Assembly (NCBI GenBank): GCA_028819845.1
Contig: JAPPKS010000032.1
Location: 239,503 to 303,502, forward strand
Direction: 5' to 3'
Length of the DNA stretch: 64,000 nt
DNA from: Candidatus Poribacteria bacterium
Lineage (GTDB): Bacteria; Poribacteria; WGA-4E; PCPOR2b
The position numbers and the translations under genes were made by a program. Positions 35,032 through 43,994 of this stretch are shown in pieces. A model generated the notes under the pieces. It searched no databases, was not told the DNA's origin, and was given only the letters and a program-made list of their open reading frames with translations. Every line of letters starts with the position of its first letter. The stretch's first letter is position 1.

Positions 35032-35302
35032 GATACGCCTCCTCGTACAGAAGTAGGCTTAATTGAAATTTGTAACACCCATCACCTAACATTCTTCAAC
35101 ACTATCGTCGCCGATTTAGGCTGTGTATACGGTTATGATTGCAAATCCTGCGCCAAGAGATATTCCATCCTCATCGTTAGACGGAAAATCCTGATGTATC
35201 AAGCCACGAGTGCAGTCGGAGATTTTTCCTTCAGCTAATCGCCGCTTGCACCAAACAGTGCAGTTTGAGCGGTCGAATGTACTATTTCGTGCACCTTCGC
35301 TC

Positions 35303-35388
35303 TTCATTCCCCGCCTTGCCAAGGAAGGATCAACCGACCGAATAGCGAGGGATCAAAAGAGCGAACAGCGACTGCACTAGTCTTTCTC
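35303..35388. repeat. dispersed intergenic repeat, copy B
   Basis: CCGCCTTGCCAAGGAAGGATC, then AACCGACCGAATAGCGAGGG and ATCAAAAGAGCGAACAGCGA. Over ~85% of bases match copy A by eye. Confidence 0.65.
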
Positions 35389-35410
35389 TAACCCCAACAA
35401 TCAAGCTGCA

Positions 35411-35547
35411 AAAAATTCATAGTTTTCATAGTTTTCGGATGTATCGTGAGAGATTGATTAAGTCCAAAAAGGGCGTGAACACTGTCTACCACTGATCTTC
35501 GGGAAGTTAGCGTCAAAGTGACTGCCGAGTTAACTATGAAAATTTAG
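35411..35547. mobile_element. MITE-like element, copy A
   Basis: It begins AATTCATAGTTTTCATAG and ends GTTAACTATGAAAATTT, so its ends are imperfect inverted repeats (CATAGTTTTC direct repeats on the left). The interior TCTACCACTGATCTTCG is shared with copy B at 38781-38928. No coding capacity. Confidence 0.55.
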
Positions 35548-35696
35548 CGTAATTTGCAATGGCGGAAGACAATAGCGACATCCAAGACAAAGACCTCTCT
35601 ACATGCGGGACTTTTTGGGAATGTCGATAAACAAGAGTTCATGTACATTAGATTTGGCGGACGATCGAGTCGTCGGGTATCTAGAGTTCGCCCCCG

Positions 35697-35722
35697 TAGG
35701 AGCGATTTCCGAATCGCGACTC
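35697..35722. repeat. REP-like palindrome GCGATT-tccg-AATCGC
   Basis: GTAGGAGCGATTTCCGAATC at 35697 forms a short stem. Related copies lie near 39078-39102 and 40034-40064. The first two also share ~150 bases of flanking sequence with the MITE-like element upstream, so the duplicated block is ~300-350 bases long. Confidence 0.5.
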
Positions 35723-35769
35723 ATACTCCCACTTGCGGATATTCGTCTAAACGGTTTAAAAATTTGCGG

Positions 35770-35798
35770 TTGACATACAGTCGTTGTTATCGTAATAT
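35770..35798 (+). promoter_or_regulatory. sigma-70-like promoter
   Basis: TTGACA (35770-35775), 17-base spacer, TAATAT (35793-35798). It would start transcription near 35805, ~135 bases before the Gly-rich repeat protein at 35941. Confidence 0.55.
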
Positions 35799-35940
35799 AT
35801 TAAGTGAATATTTGTATAGTAATTCGTTATTGGATTGGGTTTTACGAAGAGAAACCTTACTTACAAGCGCGGGGACTAGTTTTTACTGACCGCTGGTCAC
35901 TAGCCACTGGTCACCGCTTCAAAACTAAGGAGAAATTGAA

Positions 35941-36567
35941 ATGAACACGAAACAGAAGCTCGCATACATCGCTATCGGCGGATTACTCGTCGCCACCGGT
36001 ATGATTATCTCACCTCTTAACGCTCAGAAAGATAAATTCGGAGAGATTGAATGCACCAAGCTTACGGTCGCGGATGATGACGGTACCCCAAAAATTATAC
36101 TCGTGGCTGGAGATTATTATGACGCCCTTTCAGATGAAGCCGCGGCGATACTCATTCATGCCGCAGATTTTTATAGGACGGTGTCTGTTCATAGCACACA
36201 TAAGGAAGGAAAAAGTTTGAGGTATGCAAGGCTGGCAGTTTTTGGCCGCAGTGTAGGAGCTACAATAGGAGGTATCAATGGGGACTCATCAGTGCTGATA
36301 AGCAGTGATGAGCATGGCGGACGTGTTGATATTCAGAACAACGAAGGAAAGAAAGTAGGACTGTTTGGCGTCAATTCCGATGGCGGATATGTCGATCTCA
36401 TTGGACCAGCCGAAAAGACGCAAGCAAAACTCTTCATTGATAAATATGGCGGTGTTTTAGAGGTACATGGTAATGGCGACAGCAAAGGAGGTGCAGTAAT
36501 GGGCATCAACAAACACGGTAACGGCAATGTCTCTAGGTACGATAAAAACGGTTATCTTCTAAAATAA
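35941..36567 (+). CDS. secreted or anchored Gly-rich repeat protein (paralogue 1)
   Basis: 208 residues with an AAGGAGA ribosome-binding site. The N-terminal hydrophobic segment (LAYIAIGGLLVATGMIISPLNAQ) is a signal or anchor. Short repeats follow of the pattern (D/E)-x-HGG-x-(V/L)-(D/E)-(V/L): SSDEHGGRVDIQNNEGKKVG, GVNSDGGYVDLIG, FIDKYGGVLEVHG and GINKHGNG, ending RYDKNGYLLK. This spacing suggests a small beta-solenoid or beta-roll. The paralogue at 37377 shares the signal, the DKFGxIEC start and the GxxSxYDKNGYLLK tail. Function unknown; presumably outside the inner membrane. Confidence 0.75.
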   Translation: MNTKQKLAYIAIGGLLVATGMIISPLNAQKDKFGEIECTKLTVADDDGTPKIILVAGDYYDALSDEAAAILIHAADFYRTVSVHSTHKEGKSLRYARLAVFGRSVGATIGGINGDSSVLISSDEHGGRVDIQNNEGKKVGLFGVNSDGGYVDLIGPAEKTQAKLFIDKYGGVLEVHGNGDSKGGAVMGINKHGNGNVSRYDKNGYLLK

Positions 36568-36685
36568 ACCATTGAATGGCTCTTGCTAGTATACCATCTT
36601 ATGTCTGGGACGGGATGAACGCTAACCTTGACGACATTTTGCCCAAAAGGTCGCCGTCGTTGTCTACCATTAAGGAGGAGTTGAA

Positions 36686-36880
36686 GTGAAGCTTATCACG
36701 TTGCTGATACTATGTGTTTTAACCTACAGTTGTGAACGCAGTGATAAATTAGATTGTTTTGAGTATGCGCACGCGAAAGCTCGGAATCGCGAAAAAGACA
36801 AAACATCGTCCCGTTACAACAAGCTATTAAACGAAGCGTACCGAGAGTACCAAGAGGAAAACATATGGAGGGGGTATTGA
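36686..36880 (+). CDS. small putative lipoprotein, 64 aa
   Basis: GTG start behind AAGGAGGAG. MKLITLLILCVLTYSC is a short signal with a lipobox-like LTYSC. The remainder is a charged helix (EYAHAKARNREKDKTSSRYN). No family recognised. It is followed two bases later by the next small ORF, so they are probably co-translated. Small lipoproteins of this kind are sometimes entry-exclusion or lysis-type proteins, but nothing here proves that. Confidence 0.5.
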   Translation: MKLITLLILCVLTYSCERSDKLDCFEYAHAKARNREKDKTSSRYNKLLNEAYREYQEENIWRGY

Positions 36881-36882
36881 GA

Positions 36883-37086
36883 ATGAGTTATCTAGAAATG
36901 CAAAGATTGCGAACACGTAAACGTATCACCGAATTACGCTCTGTATTGGAAGGATTAGAAGAATCGATTTCCCAGCAAAACATTGATGATATTGAATCCA
37001 TATACCGAGCTTTAGGAAAAATCTTCGACATACTTTCAACGGAGCCCGCCATAAATCCTAGCGCAAACCCGAAATATCGTTCATGA
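36883..37086 (+). CDS. small helical protein, 67 aa
   Basis: Starts MSYLEMQRLRTRKRITELRS behind GGAGGGGG; an in-frame ATG at 36865 has no ribosome-binding site and overlaps the previous gene. Two predicted helices are rich in Arg/Glu and Leu/Ile, and the tail is SANPKYRS. Soluble and possibly coiled-coil. Unknown function; part of a run of three tiny genes with strong ribosome-binding sites. Confidence 0.5.
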   Translation: MSYLEMQRLRTRKRITELRSVLEGLEESISQQNIDDIESIYRALGKIFDILSTEPAINPSANPKYRS

Positions 37087-37156
37087 GTCACCGCAGATGT
37101 GATAATGCCCGATAATGGCGTTCATTTTAGCCTTAGACAAAAAAGGAGGAATTACG

Positions 37157-37363
37157 ATGTCTGATGTTGATGTAATGGAACAGGTTCAGGATTCTTTGGT
37201 ATTAGTTGAATCAGTATTCTCTGAGATCAGGCAGTGGTTTGAGTGTTATGAGTTTCCTAAAGAAACGCAACAAACTGCGGTTTTGATGCTAAATGGTGTG
37301 AATGGGAACCTTCAAGAACTTATTCGCATTCTTCAAAAGGCGGATAAGACGGATCGTCGCTAA
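37157..37363 (+). CDS. small acidic/helical protein, 68 aa
   Basis: Starts MSDVDVMEQVQDSLVLVESV behind AAAAGGAGG. The upstream in-frame start at 37115 lacks a ribosome-binding site. It is helical, with one Cys, and ends basic (KADKTDRR). Thirteen bases separate it from the next gene, whose RBS AAGGAGG begins at its stop. Function unknown. Confidence 0.5.
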   Translation: MSDVDVMEQVQDSLVLVESVFSEIRQWFECYEFPKETQQTAVLMLNGVNGNLQELIRILQKADKTDRR

Positions 37364-37376
37364 GGAGGACTACGCA

Positions 37377-37829
37377 ATGTTAAATACGACGAGTTGGAAG
37401 GAAAAAGCAGGTCTAATGGCGTTAGGCAGTTTTTTCACGATTGTTGGTTTGATGCTATCACCCATAACCGCAGAACAGGATAAATTCGGAGGAATTGAAT
37501 GCGAGTTGTTGTTGATTGATGATGAAACGGATAACGGCCTAACAGTGATTACAGGGGGTATGATTCACATTGCTGACAGCCGCGGTGGAGTCAAGTTGAC
37601 GCTCCGAATGCCTATTGACCTTAACGGTGATGTGAAAACGATCTTTGACCACAGCGGACTATCACGAGTAGCTTTTAGGGAAGCGGAAAGGGTTGGAATC
37701 GGTATTGATAAACATGGCGGGTATGTAACTGTGAATGGACGGTCGAAAGGCTACGCCATTATGGGCATCAACGAAAAGGGCAACGGCGCTAAGTCCACTT
37801 ACGACAAAAACGGCTATCTCCTTAAATAA
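37377..37829 (+). CDS. secreted or anchored Gly-rich repeat protein (paralogue 2)
   Basis: 150 residues from ATG 37377, behind TAAGGAGGAC; the frame is open upstream inside the previous gene. Hydrophobic N-terminus (AGLMALGSFFTIVGLMLSP), then AEQDKFGGIECELL as in paralogue 1 (AQKDKFGEIECTKL). Fewer beta-type repeats remain (GGMIHIADSRGGVKLTL, GIDKHGGYVTVNG). The tail GINEKGNGAKSTYDKNGYLL matches paralogue 1 almost exactly. It is ~58 residues shorter, consistent with loss of repeat units. Cell-surface or periplasmic; role unknown. Confidence 0.75.
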   Translation: MLNTTSWKEKAGLMALGSFFTIVGLMLSPITAEQDKFGGIECELLLIDDETDNGLTVITGGMIHIADSRGGVKLTLRMPIDLNGDVKTIFDHSGLSRVAFREAERVGIGIDKHGGYVTVNGRSKGYAIMGINEKGNGAKSTYDKNGYLLK

Positions 37830-37850
37830 CTAGGTTTTGTTGACATTGAA
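37828..37850. repeat. short repeat ACTAGGTTTTGTTGACATTG
   Basis: The same 20 bases, with two differences, stand at 6241-6260, also just after a stop codon. This may be the end of an insertion element or MITE. The TTGACA in it (37840-37845) has CATAAT 19 bases on, so it may also serve as a promoter for the gene at 37940. Confidence 0.4.
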
Positions 37851-37880
37851 TAATGAAGTTGTGGCATAATATAAGTTCTA

Positions 37881-37917
37881 GTAGGTTGGGTTTAGCGGGG
37901 CGCGGAACCCAACCTAC
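37881..37917. repeat. perfect 12-bp palindrome GTAGGTTGGGTT
   Basis: GTAGGTTGGGTT (37881-37892) and AACCCAACCTAC (37906-37917) around a 13-base GC-rich loop. Single arms or worn versions occur at 39888, 50108 and elsewhere. This is a REP-type element in the leader of the 37940 gene. Confidence 0.65.
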
Positions 37918-37939
37918 AAAAGCTAAAAGGAGATTCCCA

Positions 37940-38521
37940 ATGCCGAATTGGACAGCTATTTTAAAAGATGGAGGTGTGATTGGCGATGAGCCCTTTTGTG
38001 GTCGTCCATTTGTATGCAATTACAATGGATTTCCGGACGAATGCGATGTAGTCTTTATCGGTGAATGCCCCAAAAACTCACTCGGAGACTGGCGCGAACT
38101 GTGGGATTACAATCTAGGATTTAAGTACGACGCCTTCATAAAATGTTATCGACAACGCGTCGCAAAAACATCTAAGACTCGAGAGTTTTATAGTTGCCTT
38201 CGGAAGAATTTTGGTTGCAAGAGTATCGAAACAAACGTTTGTTGTTGCAGTAGTCATCGTCACGGTTCCAATCGACTTCGTTATTATTGTTTTTGTAATC
38301 GCGACGTGCTAAACGTGCTTCTCAAGAACTTGCCTCAAGAAAAACGGATTGGGATAGTTCCACACGGCAATCCAGCACGGGAATTTATTGAAACTTTTAG
38401 TGTTCCCGAAACGTGGGAAGTAATTTTCCCGCCTGTAAAACAGATCGGGTGGGCAAGCAAACATGAGCGCGAACGTGTAGAGGAATTTTGTGAAGATATT
38501 GTGAGTGGAGTTTCATTTTAA
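37940..38521 (+). CDS. hypothetical cysteine-rich protein, possible UDG-superfamily fold
   Basis: 193 residues from ATG 37940 behind AAAAGGAG. DECDVVFIGECPKNSL resembles the 'vvFvGenPg' strand-loop of uracil-DNA-glycosylase-like proteins. RIGIVPHGNPAREFI could correspond to the later His-containing motif, but neither is a firm match. A middle stretch has an unusual cluster of cysteines (NFGCKSIETNVCCCSSHRHG, then YYCFCNRD), possibly a metal site. The frame is open upstream across a REP palindrome, so that part is not counted. Function uncertain. Confidence 0.55.
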   Translation: MPNWTAILKDGGVIGDEPFCGRPFVCNYNGFPDECDVVFIGECPKNSLGDWRELWDYNLGFKYDAFIKCYRQRVAKTSKTREFYSCLRKNFGCKSIETNVCCCSSHRHGSNRLRYYCFCNRDVLNVLLKNLPQEKRIGIVPHGNPAREFIETFSVPETWEVIFPPVKQIGWASKHERERVEEFCEDIVSGVSF

Positions 38522-38780
38522 AGGTTTTGGAGGTTGGGTAAAACGTTACACTCAATTCATTCCTATGGAGAATTTTCGTTCCGAATACCGAAGAATGTTA
38601 TTGCCAAGAGGCGCTTTGCGTAACCCAACAATCAAGCTAGGTTGAATTCTGCGTTTTCAGGTAGCGCGACAGGAAAAAGGGTCACGCAAAACGCTACGTA
38701 GTTCACACTATTACGGATGCACCTTGAAAACACGGTGGACAAACGCGCGCGGTAATGTAACTCCTCGTAGACAATTCTGC

Positions 38781-38928
38781 AAAAAATTTCATAGTTTTCA
38801 TAGTTTTCATAGTTTTCCGATGTGCCGTGATAGTTTGATTGAATCCAAAAAAGGCGTGAATTCAGTCTACCACTGATCTTCGAGAAGTTAGGGTCAAAAT
38901 GGACTAAGGAGTTAACTATGAAAATTTA
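38781..38928. mobile_element. MITE-like element, copy B
   Basis: It begins AAAAAATTTCATAGTTTTC with three CATAGTTTT units (two in copy A) and ends GTTAACTATGAAAATTT. Similarity to copy A continues beyond it to about 39120, including GGGAATGTCAATCAAGAAAA and the palindrome near 39078. The rest of the spacer 38522-39386 shows no gene. Confidence 0.55.
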
Positions 38929-39386
38929 GTTTTGTTGGTAATGGAGGAAGTCGATGGCGGCAGGAAAATCTATAACGTCACTTCATGAGCTACTAAATGG
39001 GAATGTCAATCAAGAAAAAGTCTTGTAAGTGGGATTTAACGGTGGAACGTATCATCGGGAATCTAGGATTGGTCCCCGGTAGGATCGATCTCCAAATCGC
39101 GACACATGCTCTCGGTTGAATACTCAAGCCAACCTGCAAGAGCTACGAAAAGTAAGAATGATGATATTGTTTGGGCAATTCTTGGCAAACTTATCAAATA
39201 CGGGCGCGTTACAACATTCCATTGAGACGACATCGGTGATGCAGCGTTTAAATTAACAGCCATTGAGTTTCAACCACATCTCGATAACATGTGTAAGTAT
39301 ATAATAGCTGCGTTGAAACCCAGTATGTTCACGTAACTTTCGCTCACGTTGTGTTTATAATGCTAAACTACGAAAGGAGATTACAA

Positions 39387-39860
39387 ATGTCTGAAAAACT
39401 TGAATCCATCAATCGCGCCATTTATCCGACAGAAGACGAATTTGTACAAGCGTTGCGTAACTTAATAGTGGAAATTGTACAAGACACCCTTGGGAAAACG
39501 GCTAGCAAAAAAGAGCACGAACCCAGAAAAAAGAAAAGGGATGGCACGAGGCTGAAGGTGGTTATGCCAGATGGGGAGACTATTGAACACTTGGATGCTA
39601 CACACACAATGGAATTAGTGGTTGCAAAACTTGGTGCTATTCTTGGGTTTGAGCGACTAGCTAATAAATGTCCAAATCTTCTGTCTCGTGATCCGGACAG
39701 TGTTGCAGTCAGTAGTGTGCCACATGGCGAGTATTATATCTTCAATGGCGGGTCAACGCATGCCAGACTGCGAAAGTTACGGAATGCTGCAAAAGCATTT
39801 GAGGAAATTTCTGAGTTGAAAGTAGAACAATTGGCAAAACATGGGCGAGGAAAACTCTAA
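39387..39860 (+). CDS. hypothetical protein, 157 aa
   Basis: Starts MSEKLESINRAIYPTEDEFV behind GAAAGGAGA; an upstream in-frame ATG at 39351 lacks a site. A basic linker (KKEHEPRKKKRDGTRLKVVM) separates an N-terminal helical part from a mixed alpha/beta part with FNGGSTHARLRKLRNAAKAF. The basic linker and C-terminal helices might bind nucleic acid. No family recognised. It lies next to the type IIG gene, convergent with it. Confidence 0.55.
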   Translation: MSEKLESINRAIYPTEDEFVQALRNLIVEIVQDTLGKTASKKEHEPRKKKRDGTRLKVVMPDGETIEHLDATHTMELVVAKLGAILGFERLANKCPNLLSRDPDSVAVSSVPHGEYYIFNGGSTHARLRKLRNAAKAFEEISELKVEQLAKHGRGKL

Positions 39861-39885
39861 TCAGGACTAAATCATCGTTCCCAAT

Positions 39886-39965
39886 TCTTGTAGGTTGGGT
39901 CAAGCGATCAACCGACCGAATAGCGAAGAATTGGGCGACCAAACTGGGAGTGCGATAGTCTTCGT
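39886..39965. repeat. dispersed intergenic repeat, partial copy
   Basis: TTGTAGGTTGGGTCAAGCGA, then CAACCGACCGAATAGCGAAG and TGCGATAGTCTTCG, matching parts of 31508-31585 and 35303-35388. Confidence 0.5.
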
Positions 39966-40130
39966 TTTTAAAGGTAGTACCTAGCGGCAATAACCTAATC
40001 GTCGCTAATCGGAATTCCCTACTACAAGTATTCGACCCCTGTAAGAGCGGTCTCCGACTCGCGGCACACACTCTCTTCACCGCTCAACTCAATCTACAAA
40101 AGCTTTCTCCTTCCGCCCCGCGAACTTCAA

Positions 40131-43100
40131 TCAATCTTCCCCCTCCACAACTGCAATCTCGTCATGGGTCAAGCCGTAGAGCTGATAGACTACCTGATCG
40201 ATCAGCGCATCGGTGTACTGGATGCGGGCGAGCAGCGGCTTCAGTTTCGCGAGGCTGTGAGTAAACTCCCGCTCCAACGATTCTTGGAAATTTCGGCTGG
40301 ATAAATCGGTGCGAATGATCCGTCGGTTTTTCCTCAATATTTCCAGCAGCCGGTCAAACGTCAATTCGAAATAACTTCGAATCGCCGTCTTGTTCTGGAG
40401 TGCCTCGATTTCGACCCTGATTTCGCGTTCCATCCAGCGGTGAAAGTCTCGAATTTCCTCCCCATTCTTCCTATTCATCGCAATCATTTCCTCCGCGAGA
40501 AAGCCAAGCAGGTCGTGGACAACATCCGAACGCTCCGGCTCGGCACCGAGATGGTGCTTCACGAAGCCGAGGACGCAGTCTATGCTTCCTTTATCAAGGC
40601 AGAATTGGTAGAGCTTTTTGGCTTTTTCGAGTTGATGGTTGCGTTCATCGGCAGGCGTGGTGAATTTGACGCGGCGGATGGGCATAGCTCGAACTTGTTG
40701 AGGATATGTATGGGAATACGAGCCCTGCAATGTGCCTGTGGCAAAGTATACTCTAAAAAGCCAAGTCAGCAGAGAGCTCCCCAATAACGCCGTTGTATAA
40801 CTTAACGAAGGGTATGGAGGGGACATTCTATCAAATCCTTCAAATTCTGTTTGTGCGGTAGTGTGTTCAACATTTTCGTAGTAAGTAACACACGTTATCA
40901 AATGGTCACAATAAAATCCGGTATTATCAAAAGATAAGATTAATTGCTCATTTGGTCCTGTGAAATCCCGTATTACGATTTTGTCGCTCTCGAATAATTC
41001 AGGTACCCGCGGGCCATACATCTCATCCTGCCGATAGTCAATGTAACGACTGTCCCAATCTACGACATAACGCCGTAAAGTTTTACCATCAATAAAACGT
41101 TTGGCGTTCCCGACCCCTTGTGTGGAAACGATGTCCCTTTTGGTGAAGCTCGTTTTGTCTTTACTATGGGTGGTTGCACCAACCATTACGTAGCAAAACT
41201 GACCAAGCCGAATTGAATTTGTCCAAATTTTATTCCCTAGACTACGGGTATTCGGATCGGCGAGTTGAAAACGGATTTGGTAGTTTTCGCTTGAAAGCCA
41301 TTCGGTTTGGTTAATTTGACCAATTTGCTCTGCTTTGCCCGTATTTAAGTTGGGTGTGTACAGTTTTGTTTCTGACTGCTGGTCGGGATTTTCAAGCGTC
41401 AACGTGTAAATGACACAGTGTCGAGAGACGTCTTCAAAAACATTTAACCCTTCAAAATGAAATACAGCATGCAACTGAGTCTTATGTAAAAGAAATCCAC
41501 GCAGTCGATCTGCGTATTTCTCTCTGGCTAACGCATCTGGCACGATAAACGAATGATATCCTCGCCTGCACAGTAATTCAATTGACTTTGTGATAAACGC
41601 GGCGTAGAGATCCCAATGCCCTTTAAGGAGACCGGAAAGATGACATAACCGCTCAATCGCAAATCGGTCCTGTGGAACCATGCTGGTCATGCTCCAAGCG
41701 TTTGCATACGGCGGATTCCCTATCACCGCGTCAAATCCGGGATTGTCCATCTCCCGTCCGTACTCGTCACGAAACACTTCCGGAAACTCAATCTCCCAAT
41801 GAAAGAACCGTTTCTCCGCCGCAATCTCCTGCGCTTGTCGATAGGAAGACATCGCTTCTAGTTTCGCCATTTTTTTGTCGCGCAGCGCATCAAGAGCGTC
41901 GTGATATTCCGTACGAGAAACAGTGTTTTCGAAATAGAGACTCGTCCAAAGATTCGCCACGCCTTTGTGGAAGCGGAGCATCGTCTGGGCGATGTCTAAT
42001 TGATGTTCTTTCGCGTGGATCTGGTCGGCGCTGCGGCTCTCCATCTCCTCAATTAACAGGTAGTGTCCGATGGCGGTTGCAACCGTATCGGTGAAAGGGA
42101 ACGCCATCGAAATCTCCGTCTGATTTTGGCTAGTTTTTCGTCGGCTCTTTTTCAGTTGCGGTAGGTTCGGGAGGTTCGCAATATCCGCCCCGATTAGCGA
42201 GTTGCCGCAGCGAATGTGGTGATCGAGAAACGAAAGCGGCTCGCCTTTCGCCACCGTGTGCAGCCAGAGGGAAAGTTTCGCCAACTCCACCGCCATCGGG
42301 TTGAGGTCAACCCCGTAAACGCAGGACTCGACGACGCGCCGCCGCCAATAGGCGAGTTCCGACTCTTCGCTCGCCGTTTCGGTCATGTGCACCGCATCCG
42401 GATGCGTGATTAGTTCTTTGGCGAGATAATCGACAACGCCGACGAGGAAATGGCCGCTCCCCGTGGCGGGGTCCAAAATTTTGAGCTTAAGAATCTCCTC
42501 AACGGTTTTGCCTTTACAAAGCGGCGCCAGCGTGTTTTCGACGATATAGCGCACGATGTAATCGGGCGTGTAGTAACTGCCGGTCGCCTTCCGTTCGCCC
42601 TTGTCGTTCAGCAGATAAACCTCCCCTTTGCGATAGGCAGCCTCCTGATTGGTGGCCGATTTGGGTTCAACCGATTCACGCTTCTTCTTTGAAACGATGA
42701 CCAAATCTTCGGTGGCAATTTGAGGTTGAAATTCGAGTAAACCCTCGTAAATGTTTCCGAGATGTCGCACGTCGAGGTCACGGTAGGTGATTCGTTCGCC
42801 CTGCTCCGTCCGTGTCAACAGTTCAATTGCCTGCGCCAGTGCAGCGTCGCCGATTTCGTATTTTTCAAGAAACGGGTGGTGTTTCGGGTTGAATAGTCCG
42901 CCGTTATACTGCGGGATGTGGTCTTCCCAACCGTCATTCACCAGCGTAAATAACTGCCGCAGTCCCGTCCAATAGAGGTTCGCCCCCGGTGCGTAGGCGA
43001 TTCCGCCATCCAGTTTTTCGTGCACGTCCGTTGCCATTTGGTCGAGGCTGTATTGCACAGTGTAATCGCGGTTGTTTAATGGCAGCAGGTCTCGGCTTTC

Positions 43101-43994
43101 GGCGTAGAGGATAAACAGCAGGCGGTACAGCAGAATCAGGCAGTTGCTGTGAATCTCGTCGAGCGGCGGATTGGCGCTGTCGAAGTCGTTGGGCGAAAAT
43201 TCCAGGAATCCGCCAATGAGCATGCGTAGGGCGTCGTAGACGCGGTTCTTCAGGTCATCGGAAATAGCGATTGTCTGTTGTTCGCTCTCCCCCAATACAC
43301 GGTTGAGAAAGGATGCCCCGCTCGCGTCGAGGATGAATGCGTCGCGCCGAAACAGGCAGTAGAAATAACGGAAGGTCTCTAGGTCTCCGTTTTCGGAGAG
43401 CAGCGCGGCGAGGTCTACCTCATAAAAGCTGTCCAGCCGATAACTGGTCTGTCGCTGATAAAGGCGCCACTGCCTGCCGTTTGTCAAGATACCCCAGTCT
43501 TTATCTGCGAATCGCAGATAGAAGTCAATCTGATAGCTGGGATTTTGATTGGTGAACGGGTCGCCCCGTCCCTGTGCTTTCCGGTCTAGATTGCGTGACC
43601 ACGCTTTCGCATCCCCGATGGCGAAAGCCGTTTTGAAGAACTCGTTGGTGTTGATGTGAGGTTTCGACGTATCGTGCGCGTCTGTCGACTCGAAGAAGGC
43701 GTAATCTGGTCTCTTGGTGCCCAACGATGTTTGGAGTGCGGGCTGCACCTCGAAAACGTGCCCTAACAGTTCGAGCAGCGGTTGGATGAGTTCGCGTTCG
43801 GTTTGTGACTCGTTGAGGTGTTCTGCGTTGGGGGCGACGGCGTCAACGCGGGCTTTAATTGCGGCGTAATCCGATTCAATTTTCGGTGTACTCCTCCACT
43901 GCGGCTGGTCAATGATCAGGGAGTCGAGGTAGTAATCCGAAAACAGTGATTGGTTGTTTACCGCACCAGGCAGGTTTTTGGCATTCATAGGCAT
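40131..43994 (-). CDS. type IIG-like restriction-modification enzyme (Eco57I-type methylase with PD-(D/E)XK)
   Basis: 1287 residues from ATG 43994; the frame is open for 29 codons more, without a better start. The N-terminal part has a PD-(D/E)XK nuclease pattern: RPDYAFF, then FAIGDAKAW. The gamma-type N6-adenine methylase follows. Motif I is DPATGSGHFLVG near residue 506 and motif IV is VIGNPPYANAW near residue 757. The C-terminal third should be the target-recognition domain (FTKRDIVSTQGVGNAKRFI onward), ending in a helical part. One chain thus cuts and methylates DNA, as in Eco57I-like systems. No separate R, M, S or BREX genes are near. Its leader has a TATAGT -10-like box. It is the clearest defence gene in the window. 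Confidence 0.87.
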   Translation of the reverse strand: MPMNAKNLPGAVNNQSLFSDYYLDSLIIDQPQWRSTPKIESDYAAIKARVDAVAPNAEHLNESQTERELIQPLLELLGHVFEVQPALQTSLGTKRPDYAFFESTDAHDTSKPHINTNEFFKTAFAIGDAKAWSRNLDRKAQGRGDPFTNQNPSYQIDFYLRFADKDWGILTNGRQWRLYQRQTSYRLDSFYEVDLAALLSENGDLETFRYFYCLFRRDAFILDASGASFLNRVLGESEQQTIAISDDLKNRVYDALRMLIGGFLEFSPNDFDSANPPLDEIHSNCLILLYRLLFILYAESRDLLPLNNRDYTVQYSLDQMATDVHEKLDGGIAYAPGANLYWTGLRQLFTLVNDGWEDHIPQYNGGLFNPKHHPFLEKYEIGDAALAQAIELLTRTEQGERITYRDLDVRHLGNIYEGLLEFQPQIATEDLVIVSKKKRESVEPKSATNQEAAYRKGEVYLLNDKGERKATGSYYTPDYIVRYIVENTLAPLCKGKTVEEILKLKILDPATGSGHFLVGVVDYLAKELITHPDAVHMTETASEESELAYWRRRVVESCVYGVDLNPMAVELAKLSLWLHTVAKGEPLSFLDHHIRCGNSLIGADIANLPNLPQLKKSRRKTSQNQTEISMAFPFTDTVATAIGHYLLIEEMESRSADQIHAKEHQLDIAQTMLRFHKGVANLWTSLYFENTVSRTEYHDALDALRDKKMAKLEAMSSYRQAQEIAAEKRFFHWEIEFPEVFRDEYGREMDNPGFDAVIGNPPYANAWSMTSMVPQDRFAIERLCHLSGLLKGHWDLYAAFITKSIELLCRRGYHSFIVPDALAREKYADRLRGFLLHKTQLHAVFHFEGLNVFEDVSRHCVIYTLTLENPDQQSETKLYTPNLNTGKAEQIGQINQTEWLSSENYQIRFQLADPNTRSLGNKIWTNSIRLGQFCYVMVGATTHSKDKTSFTKRDIVSTQGVGNAKRFIDGKTLRRYVVDWDSRYIDYRQDEMYGPRVPELFESDKIVIRDFTGPNEQLILSFDNTGFYCDHLITCVTYYENVEHTTAQTEFEGFDRMSPPYPSLSYTTALLGSSLLTWLFRVYFATGTLQGSYSHTYPQQVRAMPIRRVKFTTPADERNHQLEKAKKLYQFCLDKGSIDCVLGFVKHHLGAEPERSDVVHDLLGFLAEEMIAMNRKNGEEIRDFHRWMEREIRVEIEALQNKTAIRSYFELTFDRLLEILRKNRRIIRTDLSSRNFQESLEREFTHSLAKLKPLLARIQYTDALIDQVVYQLYGLTHDEIAVVEGED

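Noticed and set aside
35411..35440. CRISPR-like array at the CATAGTTTT direct repeats
   Set aside because: Only two or three 9-10 base units directly next to each other, with no spacers and no cas genes.
35554..35889. 111-codon plus-strand frame
   Set aside because: It covers the duplicated palindromic block and the promoter of the next gene, and has no ribosome-binding site.
40131..43994. BREX PglX
   Set aside because: Size and methylase motifs are similar, but the PD-(D/E)XK part and the absence of pglZ, brxC and other BREX genes favour a single-chain type IIG enzyme.
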